64,000 nucleotides of DNA, taken from Pseudomonas sp. QS1027. GTDB taxonomy: Bacteria > Pseudomonadota > Gammaproteobacteria > Pseudomonadales > Pseudomonadaceae. The notes under the pieces are model-generated. The model did not search any database. It was not told the DNA's origin and worked only from the letters and a program-made list of their open reading frames with translations. Shown one piece after another: positions 55,247-64,000 of this stretch. The DNA lies in NCBI RefSeq assembly GCF_002814235.1, contig NZ_PHSU01000002.1, positions 1 to 64,000 on the forward strand, given 5' to 3'. Within the stretch, counting starts at the first letter, position 1. Every line of letters starts with the position of its first letter. Made by a program: the position numbers and the translations under genes.

Positions 55247-56223
55247 ATCAGTTCAGCGCCAAACCGGTTTCCGCCCGCGTCCTCGACGCCGCCATTGCCT
55301 GGCAGTTGTGCCTGGACTCAGGCGGTCGCAACACGGTGGAACAGGCCGAGTTCGAGAAATGGCACGCCGCCCATGAAGAACACGCCCGCGCCTGGTCGCA
55401 GCTGGGCATGCTCGACCAGCGCTTCAGCGGCACCAGCGGCCCGGCGCGGGGCGCCCTGCTGAAATCCCGCGACGGCGTCCGCCAGCGGGTACGCAAGCTC
55501 GGCAGCGGCCTGGCCAGTGTGATGCTGGCCTGCGGCCTGGCGCTGTTCCTCGGCAATCGCTACCTGCCCATCGATTACTGGCTGGCCGACCAGCGCACCG
55601 CCACCGGCGAGCAACGCACCCTGCACCTGACCGACGGCACCGTGATCCAGCTCAACACCCACAGTGCCCTGGATGTGCGCTTCGATGAGAAGACCCGGCG
55701 CATCGTCCTGCGTGATGGCGAAATCCTGATCGAGACCGGCCATGGCGATGCCCGGCCGTTTATCGTCGAAACCGATGAAGGACGCATGCGCGCGCTGGGC
55801 ACGCGCTTCCTGGTCAAGCGTGAAGATGACGGCACGCTATTGAGCGTCCTGCAATCGGCGGTGGCTGCCCGTCCACAGAGCAGTGCCGACGAACAGATCC
55901 TCCATGAAGGCCAGCAGGTGCTGATGCGTCGTGACAGCCTCGGTCCGTTGCAGGCCCTCGACCCCGGCGCCGACGCCTGGACCCGGGGCATGCTGGTGGT
56001 GGACAACGTGCGCTTGGCCGACATGCTCGAAGAGTTGGGCCGCTATCGGCGTGGCCATCTGGGTGTCGATCCGCACGTTGCCGACCTGAGGATCACCGGC
56101 AGCTTCCCGCTGCACGACACCGACCTGGCACTGACCGCCTTGCTGCCGACCTTGCCGGTACAGATCGAGCGGCATACCCAGTGGTGGGTGACGGTGCAGG
56201 CCAAGGCCGAAACCAAGCCTTGA
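55243..56223 (+). CDS. FecR-family anti-sigma/sigma regulator
   Basis: A 326-residue FecR protein. The cytoplasmic N-terminus (DAAIAWQLCLDSGGRN...FEKWHAAHEEHARAWSQL, with conserved Trp) holds the sigma. One transmembrane helix is LASVMLACGLALFLGNRYL near residue 90. The periplasmic part has the FecR domain (RTLHLTDGTVIQLNTHSALDVRFDEKTRRIVLRDGEILIET) and a C-terminal receptor-signalling region. Coupled to the ECF gene upstream. Confidence 0.92.
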   Translation: MNQFSAKPVSARVLDAAIAWQLCLDSGGRNTVEQAEFEKWHAAHEEHARAWSQLGMLDQRFSGTSGPARGALLKSRDGVRQRVRKLGSGLASVMLACGLALFLGNRYLPIDYWLADQRTATGEQRTLHLTDGTVIQLNTHSALDVRFDEKTRRIVLRDGEILIETGHGDARPFIVETDEGRMRALGTRFLVKREDDGTLLSVLQSAVAARPQSSADEQILHEGQQVLMRRDSLGPLQALDPGADAWTRGMLVVDNVRLADMLEELGRYRRGHLGVDPHVADLRITGSFPLHDTDLALTALLPTLPVQIERHTQWWVTVQAKAETKP

Positions 56224-56303
56224 GTCGTAATGGGTGCAAATCTCCTGGCAAGGATGTTTGCACCACTCTCCGTCGGTTCAGAAACCTTGAAGCGGAGCGC
56301 GCT

Positions 56304-56440
56304 CTTGTGGCGAGCGGGCTTGCCCGCGCTGGGGGGCGAAGCCCCCCTAAAACCGAAAAACGCGCTCTATCAGGCAGACCGCGATTGCCGGTTTACGACT
56401 GCTGCGCAGCCGAACGCGGGCAAGCCCGCTCGCCACAAGG
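56304..56440. repeat. long REP-like inverted repeat with inner hairpin
   Basis: CTTGTGGCGAGCGGGCTTGC at 56303 is inverted near 56421-56440. Inside lies a GGGGGGC-GAA-GCCCCCC hairpin (about 56331-56346). This is another REP subtype (GTGGCGAGCGGG) than most copies here. It fills most of the 339-base gap before the receptor gene. Confidence 0.8.
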
Positions 56441-56562
56441 GACATCTCCGTTCATCCACACTGTCGATGTGAATCTAAATTATTTTCAATCAGCCCTATC
56501 ACTTTCTGAAGTTCGTTCGGCCCATAGGCATTGAGAAACATTTCCATTCAGGAACCTGTCCT

Positions 56563-58977
56563 ATGTCGCGCTCGCTCGAAACCTTGCTCCGCCCCAGTCT
56601 CCTCGCCGTCGCCATCGCCCTTGGCACCCCATTGCTCAGCCCGACGCTGATGGCGGCCGAACAGGCTTCCAGCGTTCACGCCTACAACCTGCCGGCCGGG
56701 CCGTTGGGTTCGACCCTGAGCCAGATCGCCAGCCAGGCGGGCCTGGCCCTGAGCCTCGACCCGGCGCTGGCCTCGGGCAAAACCTCGGCCCCGGTCAAAG
56801 GCCAGTTCGACGCGATCACCGCCCTGCACACCGCCCTCGGCGGTACCGGTCTGCAATTGATCCAAAGCAGCGCCGGGACCTACACCCTGATCGCGATCCC
56901 GAGCGGCGTCGTGGCCTTGCCGGAAACCAATATCACTGGCCAGGGCATCGCTGAAAGCGCCTGGGGGCCGGTCGAAGGCTATACCGCCACGCGCACCGCC
57001 GCCGGCACCAAGACCGATACGCCGATTGTCGAAGTCCCACGTTCCCTGTCGGTGATCACACGCCAGCAGATGGACGACCGCACTGTGCTCAACCTCAACG
57101 ACGCGCTGCGCTATGCCGCCGGCGTCACCAGCAGCGGTTATGGTTCCGACTCCCGTGCCGACTGGCTGCGGATTCGAGGCTTCGACCCCACGCAGTTCCT
57201 CGATGGTCTGCCCCTGCCCAAAGGCTCCTACGCCAACCCGAAAGTCGAGCCGTGGGACCTGGAGCGAATCACCGTACTGCGCGGCCCATCCTCCTCGGTC
57301 TACGGCCAGACGCCTCCCGGTGGCATGCTAGACATGGTCAGCCGCCGCCCACAGGCTGAAAGCGCACATGAGATCGAACTGCAGGCCGGCAACAACGACC
57401 ACAAACAGATCAACTTCGACAGCACTGGAAAAATCGATGACGATGGCCGGTTTCTCTACCGTGTCAGCGGCGTGGTACGCGACAGCGGCTCGGCCACCGA
57501 CCATATCCCGGACGAGCGCTACAACATTGCACCGAGCCTGACATGGAATATCGACGACGATACGCATCTGACCTTGATTTCCCAGTACACCCACGACAAC
57601 ACCGGCATCACAGGGCAGTTCCTGCCCCTGCAAGGTACGAAAATCGACTCGCCCTTTGGCCCGATCTCCCATAGCAAAGACCTGGGTGACCCGAGCTGGG
57701 AGTTCTACCACCGCACCTATTACGCACTCGGCTATGCCTTCGATCATCGCCTGAACGATGTCTGGCAGTTCAAACAGAACCTGCGTTACACCAAGAGCGA
57801 ACTGAACTTCCAGGGCCTGACCGTGGCCAACGGTGCCAACGCGGTCGACTCCGACGGCAACATCGGCCGCTCCACCGGCATCGTCAACGAAGATATCGCC
57901 CAGATCGCCGTGGACAACAACTTCCAGGCTGACTTCCAAACCGGTTCGTTGACCCATACTCTCCTGCTGGGCCTGGATCACCAACGTTCGAACACCGACT
58001 ACCGCTGGCTCTACGGCTATGCCAACGTGCCGGGCACCAACGTCAATAACCCGATCTATGGTCAGGATTTTTCCAAAGTTCAATACTCGGCCCTGTACAA
58101 CTACAACCAGATCACCGATCAAACCGGTCTCTACGCCCAAGATCAGATCAGCCTGGATAAATGGCGCCTGACTCTGGGCGGACGGGAAGATTGGGTCCAC
58201 ACCGGCACCACCTTCTACAACAACAACGGTATCACCAGTACCCAGCGCGACAGTGCCTTCAGCGGCAATGCAGGCCTGAGCTACGTCTTCGACAACGGCA
58301 TCACGCCCTACGTCTCCTATACCGAGTCCTTCCAGCCGGCCGCCGGCGCCAACGTCAGCGCCACCAGCTCGCTCAAGCCAACCCAGGGCCGCCAATACGA
58401 GACCGGGATCAAGTACCAACCTCCCGGTAGCAAGACCCTGCTAACCGCCGCCGTGTACGACCTGCGCCAGAAGAACGTCTCAATCACCGAGAACAGCATC
58501 ACCAGCCAGATTGGCGAGATCAAGGCCCAGGGGCTGGAACTGGAAGCCACAGCCGACGTCACTGACAACCTGAAGCTGGTGAGCTCCTATAGCTACACCG
58601 AGACCAAAATCCTCAACGGTGACGACAAGGGCAACCGCGTACCCCAGATCCCTCGTAACCAGGCCACCTTTCGTGGCGACTACACCTGGCATGACGGTGT
58701 GCTGGACGGCTTTGGTGTCGGTGCCGGGATGCGCTACGTCGGCGACACCTACGGCAACCAGGCCAACACCTATCTCGGCCATGTCGGTTCCTACACCATC
58801 TATGACGCCTCGGTGCACTACGACCTCGGTCGCCTGAACCAAAGCCTGAAGGGAGCCTCGTTGGCCGTGGACGCCAAGAACCTGTTCAACAAGGACTACC
58901 TCGCCACCTGCGACGGCTACTGGTGCTACTACGGCGACGAACGCAGCGTGGTCGCCAGCGTGAACTACAAGTGGTAA
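56563..58977 (+). CDS. TonB-dependent siderophore receptor, ferrichrome/hydroxamate type
   Basis: An 804-residue outer-membrane receptor. A signal peptide ends near LMAAE (residue 32); the signalling (STN) domain follows (YNLPAGPLGSTLSQIASQAGLALSLD), then the plug (VPRSLSVITRQQMDD...LRYAAGVTSSGYGSDSRADWLRIRGFD) and a 22-strand barrel ending in Trp (VVASVNYKW). The terminal CDGYWCYYGDERSV segment resembles FhuA/FiuA-type ferrichrome receptors. With the ECF sigma and FecR genes upstream it forms a complete cell-surface signalling system. The AT-rich bases just upstream (56465-56500) may hold the ECF-dependent promoter. Confidence 0.93.
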   Translation: MSRSLETLLRPSLLAVAIALGTPLLSPTLMAAEQASSVHAYNLPAGPLGSTLSQIASQAGLALSLDPALASGKTSAPVKGQFDAITALHTALGGTGLQLIQSSAGTYTLIAIPSGVVALPETNITGQGIAESAWGPVEGYTATRTAAGTKTDTPIVEVPRSLSVITRQQMDDRTVLNLNDALRYAAGVTSSGYGSDSRADWLRIRGFDPTQFLDGLPLPKGSYANPKVEPWDLERITVLRGPSSSVYGQTPPGGMLDMVSRRPQAESAHEIELQAGNNDHKQINFDSTGKIDDDGRFLYRVSGVVRDSGSATDHIPDERYNIAPSLTWNIDDDTHLTLISQYTHDNTGITGQFLPLQGTKIDSPFGPISHSKDLGDPSWEFYHRTYYALGYAFDHRLNDVWQFKQNLRYTKSELNFQGLTVANGANAVDSDGNIGRSTGIVNEDIAQIAVDNNFQADFQTGSLTHTLLLGLDHQRSNTDYRWLYGYANVPGTNVNNPIYGQDFSKVQYSALYNYNQITDQTGLYAQDQISLDKWRLTLGGREDWVHTGTTFYNNNGITSTQRDSAFSGNAGLSYVFDNGITPYVSYTESFQPAAGANVSATSSLKPTQGRQYETGIKYQPPGSKTLLTAAVYDLRQKNVSITENSITSQIGEIKAQGLELEATADVTDNLKLVSSYSYTETKILNGDDKGNRVPQIPRNQATFRGDYTWHDGVLDGFGVGAGMRYVGDTYGNQANTYLGHVGSYTIYDASVHYDLGRLNQSLKGASLAVDAKNLFNKDYLATCDGYWCYYGDERSVVASVNYKW

Positions 58978-59016
58978 CCACACCTATGACGCGGACGACC
59001 TGAACCACCACGGACC

Positions 59017-59100
59017 TGTAGGAGCCGGCTTGCTGGCGATGAGGCCCTTGAGCCTTGCAGCGCCCATTCGGACGCCATCGCCAGCAAGCCGGCTCCTACA
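59017..59100. repeat. REP palindrome pair
   Basis: TGTAGGAGCCGGCTTGCTGG at the left, perfect complement GGCTCCTACA at the right; a well-kept copy close to that at 34372-34456. Confidence 0.9.
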
Positions 59101-59196
59101 GGTTTTCGGCATTTTCCGGGACTCATTGGCTTAGCTGAACAACCTCGAGGTAAGCCCCATTCCTACAGGGGCCCCCCATCCAGACTGTGGCAATCC

Positions 59197-60315
59197 ATGA
59201 AAAGCCAAACCATCCGCCGCTGGTCCTTTGTCCACACCTGGGCCAGCCTGATCTGCACGCTGTTCCTGCTGATGCTGGCGCTGACCGGCCTGCCGTTGAT
59301 CTTCCACCACGAGATCGACCACCTGCTGGGCGACTCCGCCGCACTGCCAACACTGCCCGCCGACACCCCGCGCCTGGATCTGCAGCAACTGGTCCGCGCC
59401 GCCGAGGCTCATCGTCCGGGCGAGGTCATGCAGTATTTCGGCTGGGACGAGGACGAGCCCAATGGCGTGACCACCATCATGGCGAAAACCGCCGGCACCG
59501 AACCCAACTCGTCCCACACCTTCATGCTCGACGCCCGCAACGGCCAGGCCGTGGAACTGCCCTCGGCCAACGGCGGGCTGATGATGGTCATGCTGCGCCT
59601 GCATGTGGATATGTTCGCCGGGCTCCCCGGCAAGCTGCTGCTGGCCTTTATGGGCGTGCTGTTCGTGCTGGCGATCATCTCCGGCGTGGTGCTCTACCTG
59701 CCGTTCATGCGCCGGCTGAAGTTCGCCAGCGTGCGCCGCGATAAATCCACCCGCCTGCGCTGGCTCGACCTGCACAACCTGATCGGCATCGTCACCCTGA
59801 CCTGGTGCCTGGTGGTGGGGATCACCGGGGTGATCAGTGCCTGCGCCGACCTGCTGATCGCCGCCTGGCGTACCGACGCCCTCGGCGCCATGATCGCGCC
59901 GTACCGCGACGCCCCGCCGCTGACCGAACTCGCCCCGGCCACGCGCCTGCTGGAGATCGCCGCCGAGGCCGCCCCCGGCATGCGTCCGGATTTCATCGCC
60001 TTTCCCGGCACGCGCTTTTCCAGCGAACACCACTACGCGGTATTCATGAAAGGCAGCACCCACCTCACCTCGCACCTGCTGACCCCGGTGCTGATCGACG
60101 CCGCCACCCTGCAGGTCACCGCCGTGGGCCAACGCCCCTGGTACATGGACGCCATGGGCATGTCGCAACCCCTGCATTTCGGCGACTACGGCGGCATGCC
60201 GATGAAGGTGCTCTGGGCGGTGCTGGATGGCTTGACCATCATCGTGCTCGGCAGCGGCGTGTACCTGTGGTGGGTACGCCGCCGGGCCAGCCTGAAAACC
60301 GAGGATGCCCGATGA
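59197..60315 (+). CDS. PepSY-associated transmembrane protein
   Basis: A 372-residue inner-membrane protein with four transmembrane helices: near 13-33 (FVHTWASLICTLFLLMLALTG), 145-170 (LLLAFMGVLFVLAIISGVVLYL), 190-220 (GIVTLTWCLVVGITGVISACADLL) and 335-355 (VLDGLTIIVLGSGVYLWWV). Periplasmic PepSY regions lie between. Such proteins often sit beside siderophore receptors and are thought to reduce ferric siderophores. It is downstream of the receptor gene past a REP element, and overlaps the next small gene by ATGA. Confidence 0.88.
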   Translation: MKSQTIRRWSFVHTWASLICTLFLLMLALTGLPLIFHHEIDHLLGDSAALPTLPADTPRLDLQQLVRAAEAHRPGEVMQYFGWDEDEPNGVTTIMAKTAGTEPNSSHTFMLDARNGQAVELPSANGGLMMVMLRLHVDMFAGLPGKLLLAFMGVLFVLAIISGVVLYLPFMRRLKFASVRRDKSTRLRWLDLHNLIGIVTLTWCLVVGITGVISACADLLIAAWRTDALGAMIAPYRDAPPLTELAPATRLLEIAAEAAPGMRPDFIAFPGTRFSSEHHYAVFMKGSTHLTSHLLTPVLIDAATLQVTAVGQRPWYMDAMGMSQPLHFGDYGGMPMKVLWAVLDGLTIIVLGSGVYLWWVRRRASLKTEDAR

Positions 60316-60497
60316 AACCGCGCTCATCGAATTTCTGGACGGTCTTCGGCATTCCCGTGTTGATCGCCCTGCTCAGCGCCGCCGGCCTGTTCGCCGCGCT
60401 GTTGGGCGATGGCGCCTGGGATGCGCTGAGCTGGGTGGGGCTGGGGATTCCGGCGGCCCTCTCCTTGCGCGGGTTGCTCGGCCGGCGCCACGGATAA
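60312..60497 (+). CDS. small membrane protein of the iron-uptake cluster
   Basis: A 61-residue protein with two hydrophobic helices (FWTVFGIPVLIALLSAAGLFAALLG and WVGLGIPAALSLRGLLG) and basic ends. Its ATG overlaps the stop of the PepSY gene (ATGA), which is the main evidence that it is real and co-translated. Function unknown; it may be a partner subunit of the PepSY protein. Confidence 0.75.
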   Translation: MKPRSSNFWTVFGIPVLIALLSAAGLFAALLGDGAWDALSWVGLGIPAALSLRGLLGRRHG

Positions 60498-60569
60498 CCG
60501 CCAGTGAGGCCTTCAAGACAAAGCGCCACGTAATCTGAAACGGGGTGTACCTGCGAAGCGTTCAGTGAT

Positions 60570-60606
60570 CTCGCGGGCCTCTTCGCGAGCAAGCTCTGCT
60601 CCTACA
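60570..60606. repeat. single REP half-element
   Basis: CTCGCGGGCCTCTTCGCGAG hairpin followed by the half core TGCTCCTACA; no inverted partner is clear in the adjacent bases. Confidence 0.5.
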
Positions 60607-60693
60607 AGGATCGTGTTCGGCCTTGGCTGACTGGCCTTGAGCAGACGGGCCAGCTCCGCGCCCCATTGCTGATCCTCTCGTAACCCCAGCGAC

Positions 60694-62067
60694 CTACTCA
60701 TGGGCAGCTCCCCTATCAAAGTTCAGCGCCTCGGCAGGCTTGCCCTGGCCAATCCCGTACCAGTCGAGTTTGCGGGTCAGCACCATAAACACTCCGAGCA
60801 GGCAGAACAGCAGCAGCGAGCCCATCAGCAAGGCATAGTCCTCGGCGCTGAGCAGCCCGTAGAGCAAGCCATACAAGGCGGCCAGGCCGATACCGAAGCC
60901 CAGGCCGTGAGCCAGGCTGCGCAACACATGGCAGACATAGAAGCCGATCAACCCGACACAGGCACCGGCCGACAACAGATACGCCAGGCCAAACCCCAGG
61001 TGCTCGGACAGCGACAGCAACAGCAGGTAGAAGAAGGCCAATGCGACCCCGACCAGAGCGTACTGGACCGGGTGCACCGCCAGGCGCTTGAGCACTTCGA
61101 AGAGGAAGAAGCCGGCAAAGGTCAGGGCGATAAACAGCAAGGCATATTTGATCGCCCGGTCGGACTTGAGGTACTGGTCCACCGGCTCGATAAAACTCAC
61201 GCCAAAGCTGCGGGCCTTGAAGCCGTCGCAGTCGCTGGTCGCCAGGCAGTTGTTCAAGGCTTCACGCAGATTGGTGGAGAAGAACGAGGTCTGCCACTGG
61301 GCGCTGAAACCCTGGTCGGTGACTTCCCGTTTGACCGGCAGGTAATTGCCGATAAAGCTCGGGTGCGGCCAATCGGCACTCAGATGAATGCTGCTGGTCT
61401 TGCCCACCGGCAGCACCTGCAACTGGCCGGTGCCTTGCAGCGCCAGGTCGAAGGCAAAGTCGAGACGTTGTTCTTCGCGGCCATCGACGCGCGGCAAGTT
61501 CACATGCACACCGTCACCCAGCCAACTGACCTGGGTCCCGGGCCGGAACTCCAGGTTCTGGCTGCCCACCTGCAAGGTCAGGGCGTTTTCGATACCGCGG
61601 ATATCGCTGATGCCCACCGCCAGGTACGGTTCGTCGAAGCGGTAATCGGCAAAGTCCTCGGTGATGCCCAATTGCAACGGCAACACGAAGTTGCCGCTGA
61701 TCTGGTTATTGGCGTGAAACAGCCGCGCTTCATAGATACCCCGCGAGCGAAGCTCGGTCTGGACCTTGCCATCGAGCTCGAAACGCTCCGGCAAAAAGTA
61801 CAGCCGCCCGCTGACTTCGCTGCTTTGCTGGTAGCGTTCGCCCTTGGCATCGGTCTTCCATTCGCGAACGGTCTGGCGATACGGCACCACCAGCAGCGGA
61901 CCATTCAATTGCTGGCTGTAGCTGGAACTGCGGGCGATATCTTCCAGGACCCCGTCACGCAAGCGCTGGCGCTCGGTGATCACCCCATCGATCATCATCA
62001 ACGGAACCAGCAACAACAGCATCAGTAGGGCAATCGCCCCGAGTTTTATAGCCAGACCGCGGTTCAT
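60694..62067 (-). CDS. creD: inner membrane protein CreD
   Basis: A 457-residue CreD protein: an N-terminal helix (AIALLMLLLLVPLMMIDGVI), a large periplasmic domain (about 40-330, including LLVVPYRQT and the SADWPHPSFIGNYLP family motif), then about five helices at the C-terminus (YALLFIALTFAGFFLFEVLKR onward). creD is the main target of CreBC and affects envelope integrity and beta-lactam response in Pseudomonas. ATG 62067 (MNRGLAIKLG) is the family start. A cre-tag-like repeat lies upstream. Confidence 0.92.
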   Translation of the reverse strand: MNRGLAIKLGAIALLMLLLLVPLMMIDGVITERQRLRDGVLEDIARSSSYSQQLNGPLLVVPYRQTVREWKTDAKGERYQQSSEVSGRLYFLPERFELDGKVQTELRSRGIYEARLFHANNQISGNFVLPLQLGITEDFADYRFDEPYLAVGISDIRGIENALTLQVGSQNLEFRPGTQVSWLGDGVHVNLPRVDGREEQRLDFAFDLALQGTGQLQVLPVGKTSSIHLSADWPHPSFIGNYLPVKREVTDQGFSAQWQTSFFSTNLREALNNCLATSDCDGFKARSFGVSFIEPVDQYLKSDRAIKYALLFIALTFAGFFLFEVLKRLAVHPVQYALVGVALAFFYLLLLSLSEHLGFGLAYLLSAGACVGLIGFYVCHVLRSLAHGLGFGIGLAALYGLLYGLLSAEDYALLMGSLLLFCLLGVFMVLTRKLDWYGIGQGKPAEALNFDRGAAHE

Positions 62068-62133
62068 CGGTTCTCTCCCTGTTGGTGTGGGGGAGAGTCT
62101 GTGCCGCCTGTGTGGGGGCTTGATGGGGCGAAT

Positions 62134-62149
62134 GTGGAGACTGTGTGGA
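62134..62149 (-). promoter_or_regulatory. possible CreB-binding direct repeat (cre tag variant)
   Basis: On the minus strand TCCAC-ACAGTC-TCCAC, the spacing and four of five bases per half of the cre/blr tag TTCAC-N6-TTCAC. It lies 67 bases before creD. Confidence 0.45.
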
Positions 62150-62159
62150 GATGCGGTGT

Positions 62160-63581
62160 TTATCCGGGAAAGCTCAGGCGGACCTCGACGCCACCGGGTA
62201 CATTGCCGATGTGCAGTTCGCCGCCGTGCAGCTTCATCACTTCCTCGACAAAGTTCAGTCCCAGCCCGGTGCTCTTGCGACCGCTGCCCGGGCGCGGCAG
62301 GGAGTAAAAGCGCTCGCTCAACCTCGGCAGCGCATACTCGGGAATCGCCTCGGCCTGGTTGAACAGCGCCAAGCACAGCTCCCGGCCCTGGCGTTCGGCC
62401 TTGAAGCGCACAATCCCTTCCGGCGGCGTGAAATCCAGGGCATTGTCCAGCAGATTGCCGATGGCCTGGCGCAGCAGAAAGGGTTCGCCAAACAGCGTCA
62501 GGTCCGGCGCAATCGACTGCTCCACTTGCAAGCGCCCGCGTTCGATTCGCGCCGCCTGGGCCTGCAACACCTCATCCACCAGTTTGGCCAGCGGGACCTC
62601 GACCTGCTCCTCCAGCACCTGACGCTGCTCCACCAGTGCCAGGTTCAACAACCGTTCGATCAACTGCTGCATCCGTGCGCTTTCGCTGTCGATATTGCCG
62701 ACAAAACGCTCGCGCTGGGCCTCCGGCATCTCGCCCTGCAACAACTCCGCCGCCCCGCGAATCGCCGCCAGCGGGCTTTTCAGTTCGTGGGTCAGGGTGT
62801 GCACGTAGCGCTCGACATAGGCCTTGCCCTCCAGTTGCGTGCGCATGTGCTCCACGGCATTGGCCAACTGCGCCATCTCGCCGCCGCGATAACGTGGCAG
62901 CTCGGCCTTCTGACCTTCGCTGACCGCCTGGGCGTAAGCGGTCAGGCGCCGCAACGCCGCGCTCAGCCACCAGGACAGCAGCGCGCCGAACAACAGGCCC
63001 AGGCCGATCAGCCCGGCGCCGTACACCAGCAGACGGTGCTCGGTGCGATCCACGTAAGGCTGCAACGAACTGTTGGGCTTGGCCACCGTGACCACGCCAA
63101 TGATCTGACCGTTGTCGGTGATCGGCGCGCCAACGTGCATCACCGAAGAGTTCGGGTCGCCATCCACCGTACGGGTCGAGCGGGCGCCGTACTCGCCGCG
63201 CAGGGTCAGGTAGACATCGTTCCAGTTCGAATAGTCCTGCCCCACCGCCTGTTCGGCGGAATCGAGCAACACGATGCCGTGGGCGTCGGTCACGTAGATC
63301 CGGTGGTTGACCTGATTCTTCTCAAGGCCCCAGATGGTCGCCGCCGGCTTGCGCTGACCGTAGGCCTTGAGTGCCTCGGGCAGGCGACTCTGGCTGAGGG
63401 TGCCGTTCTTCACATCGTCGTGTAGGATTTCCGCCAGCAGGTTGGCGGTGTCCACCAGGGTTTCTTCGGTGGACTGACGCACGCCGGGGCGGATTTCCTT
63501 CATCACCGTGTTCAGTACGAAGTAGCCGGTCAAGCCGACGAAAAGGAAATACACCAGGAAAATCCGGATTCCCAACGGCAT
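62160..63581 (-). CDS. creC: sensor histidine kinase CreC
   Basis: A 473-residue histidine kinase. Transmembrane helix 1 is IRIFLVYFLFVGLTGYFVLNTV, then a periplasmic CHASE-like domain, helix 2 near 185-205 (LLVYGAGLIGLGLLFGALLSWW), HAMP, the H-box THELKSPLAAIRG, N-box (AIGNLLDNALDFTPP) and G-box (GSGRKSTGLGLNFVEEV). It pairs with CreB, whose stop overlaps its ATG. Signals proposed for CreC include carbon metabolism and, in Pseudomonas, PBP4 inhibition by beta-lactams. Confidence 0.93.
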   Translation of the reverse strand: MPLGIRIFLVYFLFVGLTGYFVLNTVMKEIRPGVRQSTEETLVDTANLLAEILHDDVKNGTLSQSRLPEALKAYGQRKPAATIWGLEKNQVNHRIYVTDAHGIVLLDSAEQAVGQDYSNWNDVYLTLRGEYGARSTRTVDGDPNSSVMHVGAPITDNGQIIGVVTVAKPNSSLQPYVDRTEHRLLVYGAGLIGLGLLFGALLSWWLSAALRRLTAYAQAVSEGQKAELPRYRGGEMAQLANAVEHMRTQLEGKAYVERYVHTLTHELKSPLAAIRGAAELLQGEMPEAQRERFVGNIDSESARMQQLIERLLNLALVEQRQVLEEQVEVPLAKLVDEVLQAQAARIERGRLQVEQSIAPDLTLFGEPFLLRQAIGNLLDNALDFTPPEGIVRFKAERQGRELCLALFNQAEAIPEYALPRLSERFYSLPRPGSGRKSTGLGLNFVEEVMKLHGGELHIGNVPGGVEVRLSFPG

Positions 63582-64000
63582 CAGCTGTTCCCCGGACTGT
63601 AGCTGTAGCCCAGGCCGCGATGGGTCTGGATCGGTTCGGCATCGCTGGCCACCGCCCGCAGCTTGGCCCGCAGGCTCTTGATGTGGCTGTCGATATTGCG
63701 CTCGTAGCCGGCGTCCGCCGCCACGCCCAACGCATCGAGCAATTGTTCTCGGCTGAAGACCCGTTCGGGTTGTTCCAGAAGACTGGCGAGCAGGCGGAAT
63801 TCGTGACGGGTCAGGTTCAAGGGCTGGCCGCGATAGCTGATCTGTACCCGTTCGTGATCGACCTGGAAACGTTCAGTGGAAACGCTAGACAGCACCTGGG
63901 GCACCACGCGCTTGAGGATCGCCCGTACCCGCGCCGCGACTTCCCGTGGGCTGAAGGGTTTGACCACATAATCGTCGGCACCGATTTCCAGGCCCACCAC
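63581..64000 (-). CDS. creB: response regulator CreB (3' part only)
   Basis: The last 139 residues of an OmpR-type regulator; the 5' part lies beyond the window. Visible are the end of the receiver domain (GADDYVVKPFSPREVAARVRAIL, with the conserved Lys) and the whole winged-helix output domain (LTRHEFRLLASLLEQPERVFSREQLLDALGV...RNIDSHIKSLRAKLRA). One-base overlap with creC. It would activate creD. Confidence 0.92.
   Translation of the reverse strand: MVGLEIGADDYVVKPFSPREVAARVRAILKRVVPQVLSSVSTERFQVDHERVQISYRGQPLNLTRHEFRLLASLLEQPERVFSREQLLDALGVAADAGYERNIDSHIKSLRAKLRAVASDAEPIQTHRGLGYSYSPGNS

Overview
The window is a chromosomal segment of a fluorescent-type Pseudomonas. The evidence is GC-rich coding sequence, the folKB/plsY/tsaD and rpsU-dnaG-rpoD neighbourhood, the bioBFHCD order, the davBA lysine genes, malate synthase G, creBCD, and many pseudomonad REP palindromes (core TGTAGGAGCCGGCTTGC and its complement) in the gaps between genes. 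The species is not resolved from sequence alone; the P. fluorescens group is the best guess.

Layout. 1-7,260: folate genes (folB, folK), plsY, tsaD, then the macromolecular-synthesis operon rpsU-dnaG-rpoD ending in a strong terminator. 7,352-11,092: a very large periplasmic-sensing PAS/GGDEF/EAL protein, followed by a tRNA-Ile2(CAU) gene. 11,190-19,600: an accessory island next to that tRNA. It holds a tRNA-like relic, an IS3-family element with a broken orfA, a two-gene AAA ATPase + DUF4435/TOPRIM pair that looks like a PARIS (AriA/AriB) anti-phage system, a decayed chemoreceptor, a relBE toxin-antitoxin pair with a near-perfect operator, a truncated antitoxin remnant and a Fic protein. 19,600-26,700: Lrp-type regulator plus davB-davA (lysine to 5-aminovalerate), an orphan antitoxin, an aminotransferase/MOSC pair and a LysR regulator. 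26,900-34,100: three paralogous long acyl-CoA dehydrogenases around a membrane diguanylate cyclase. 34,490-40,380: a small YjfB-like gene, the biotin operon bioBFHCD with a BirA-type operator, and comF. 40,580-46,340: modE, a Tat-exported PhoX, srkA, rarD and gcvR. 46,500-48,020: two tandem ricin-type lectin genes of unusual composition. 48,660-54,350: glcB, a lone receiver protein, a CNMP/CBS/DUF294 protein and a DnaQ-like exonuclease. 54,730-60,500: an iron-uptake cell-surface signalling cluster (ECF sigma, FecR, TonB receptor of ferrichrome type, PepSY reductase-like membrane protein, small membrane protein). 60,690-64,000: creD, creC and the 3' part of creB, which runs off the window.

The most interesting part is the island at 11.2-18.4 kb. 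The AT-rich ariAB-like pair has its own sigma70-like promoter with an inverted repeat between -35 and -10, complete ATPase motifs in the first protein and a complete E...DxD TOPRIM triad in the second. Around it are signs of repeated insertion and decay. Other regulatory finds are a BirA-type operator lying over the bioB promoter, a Crp/Vfr-type palindrome just upstream of a diguanylate cyclase, a 15-bp-arm operator for relBE, direct repeats in front of fic, and two consensus DnaA boxes between rarD and gcvR. All assignments come from reading the sequence without database searches.
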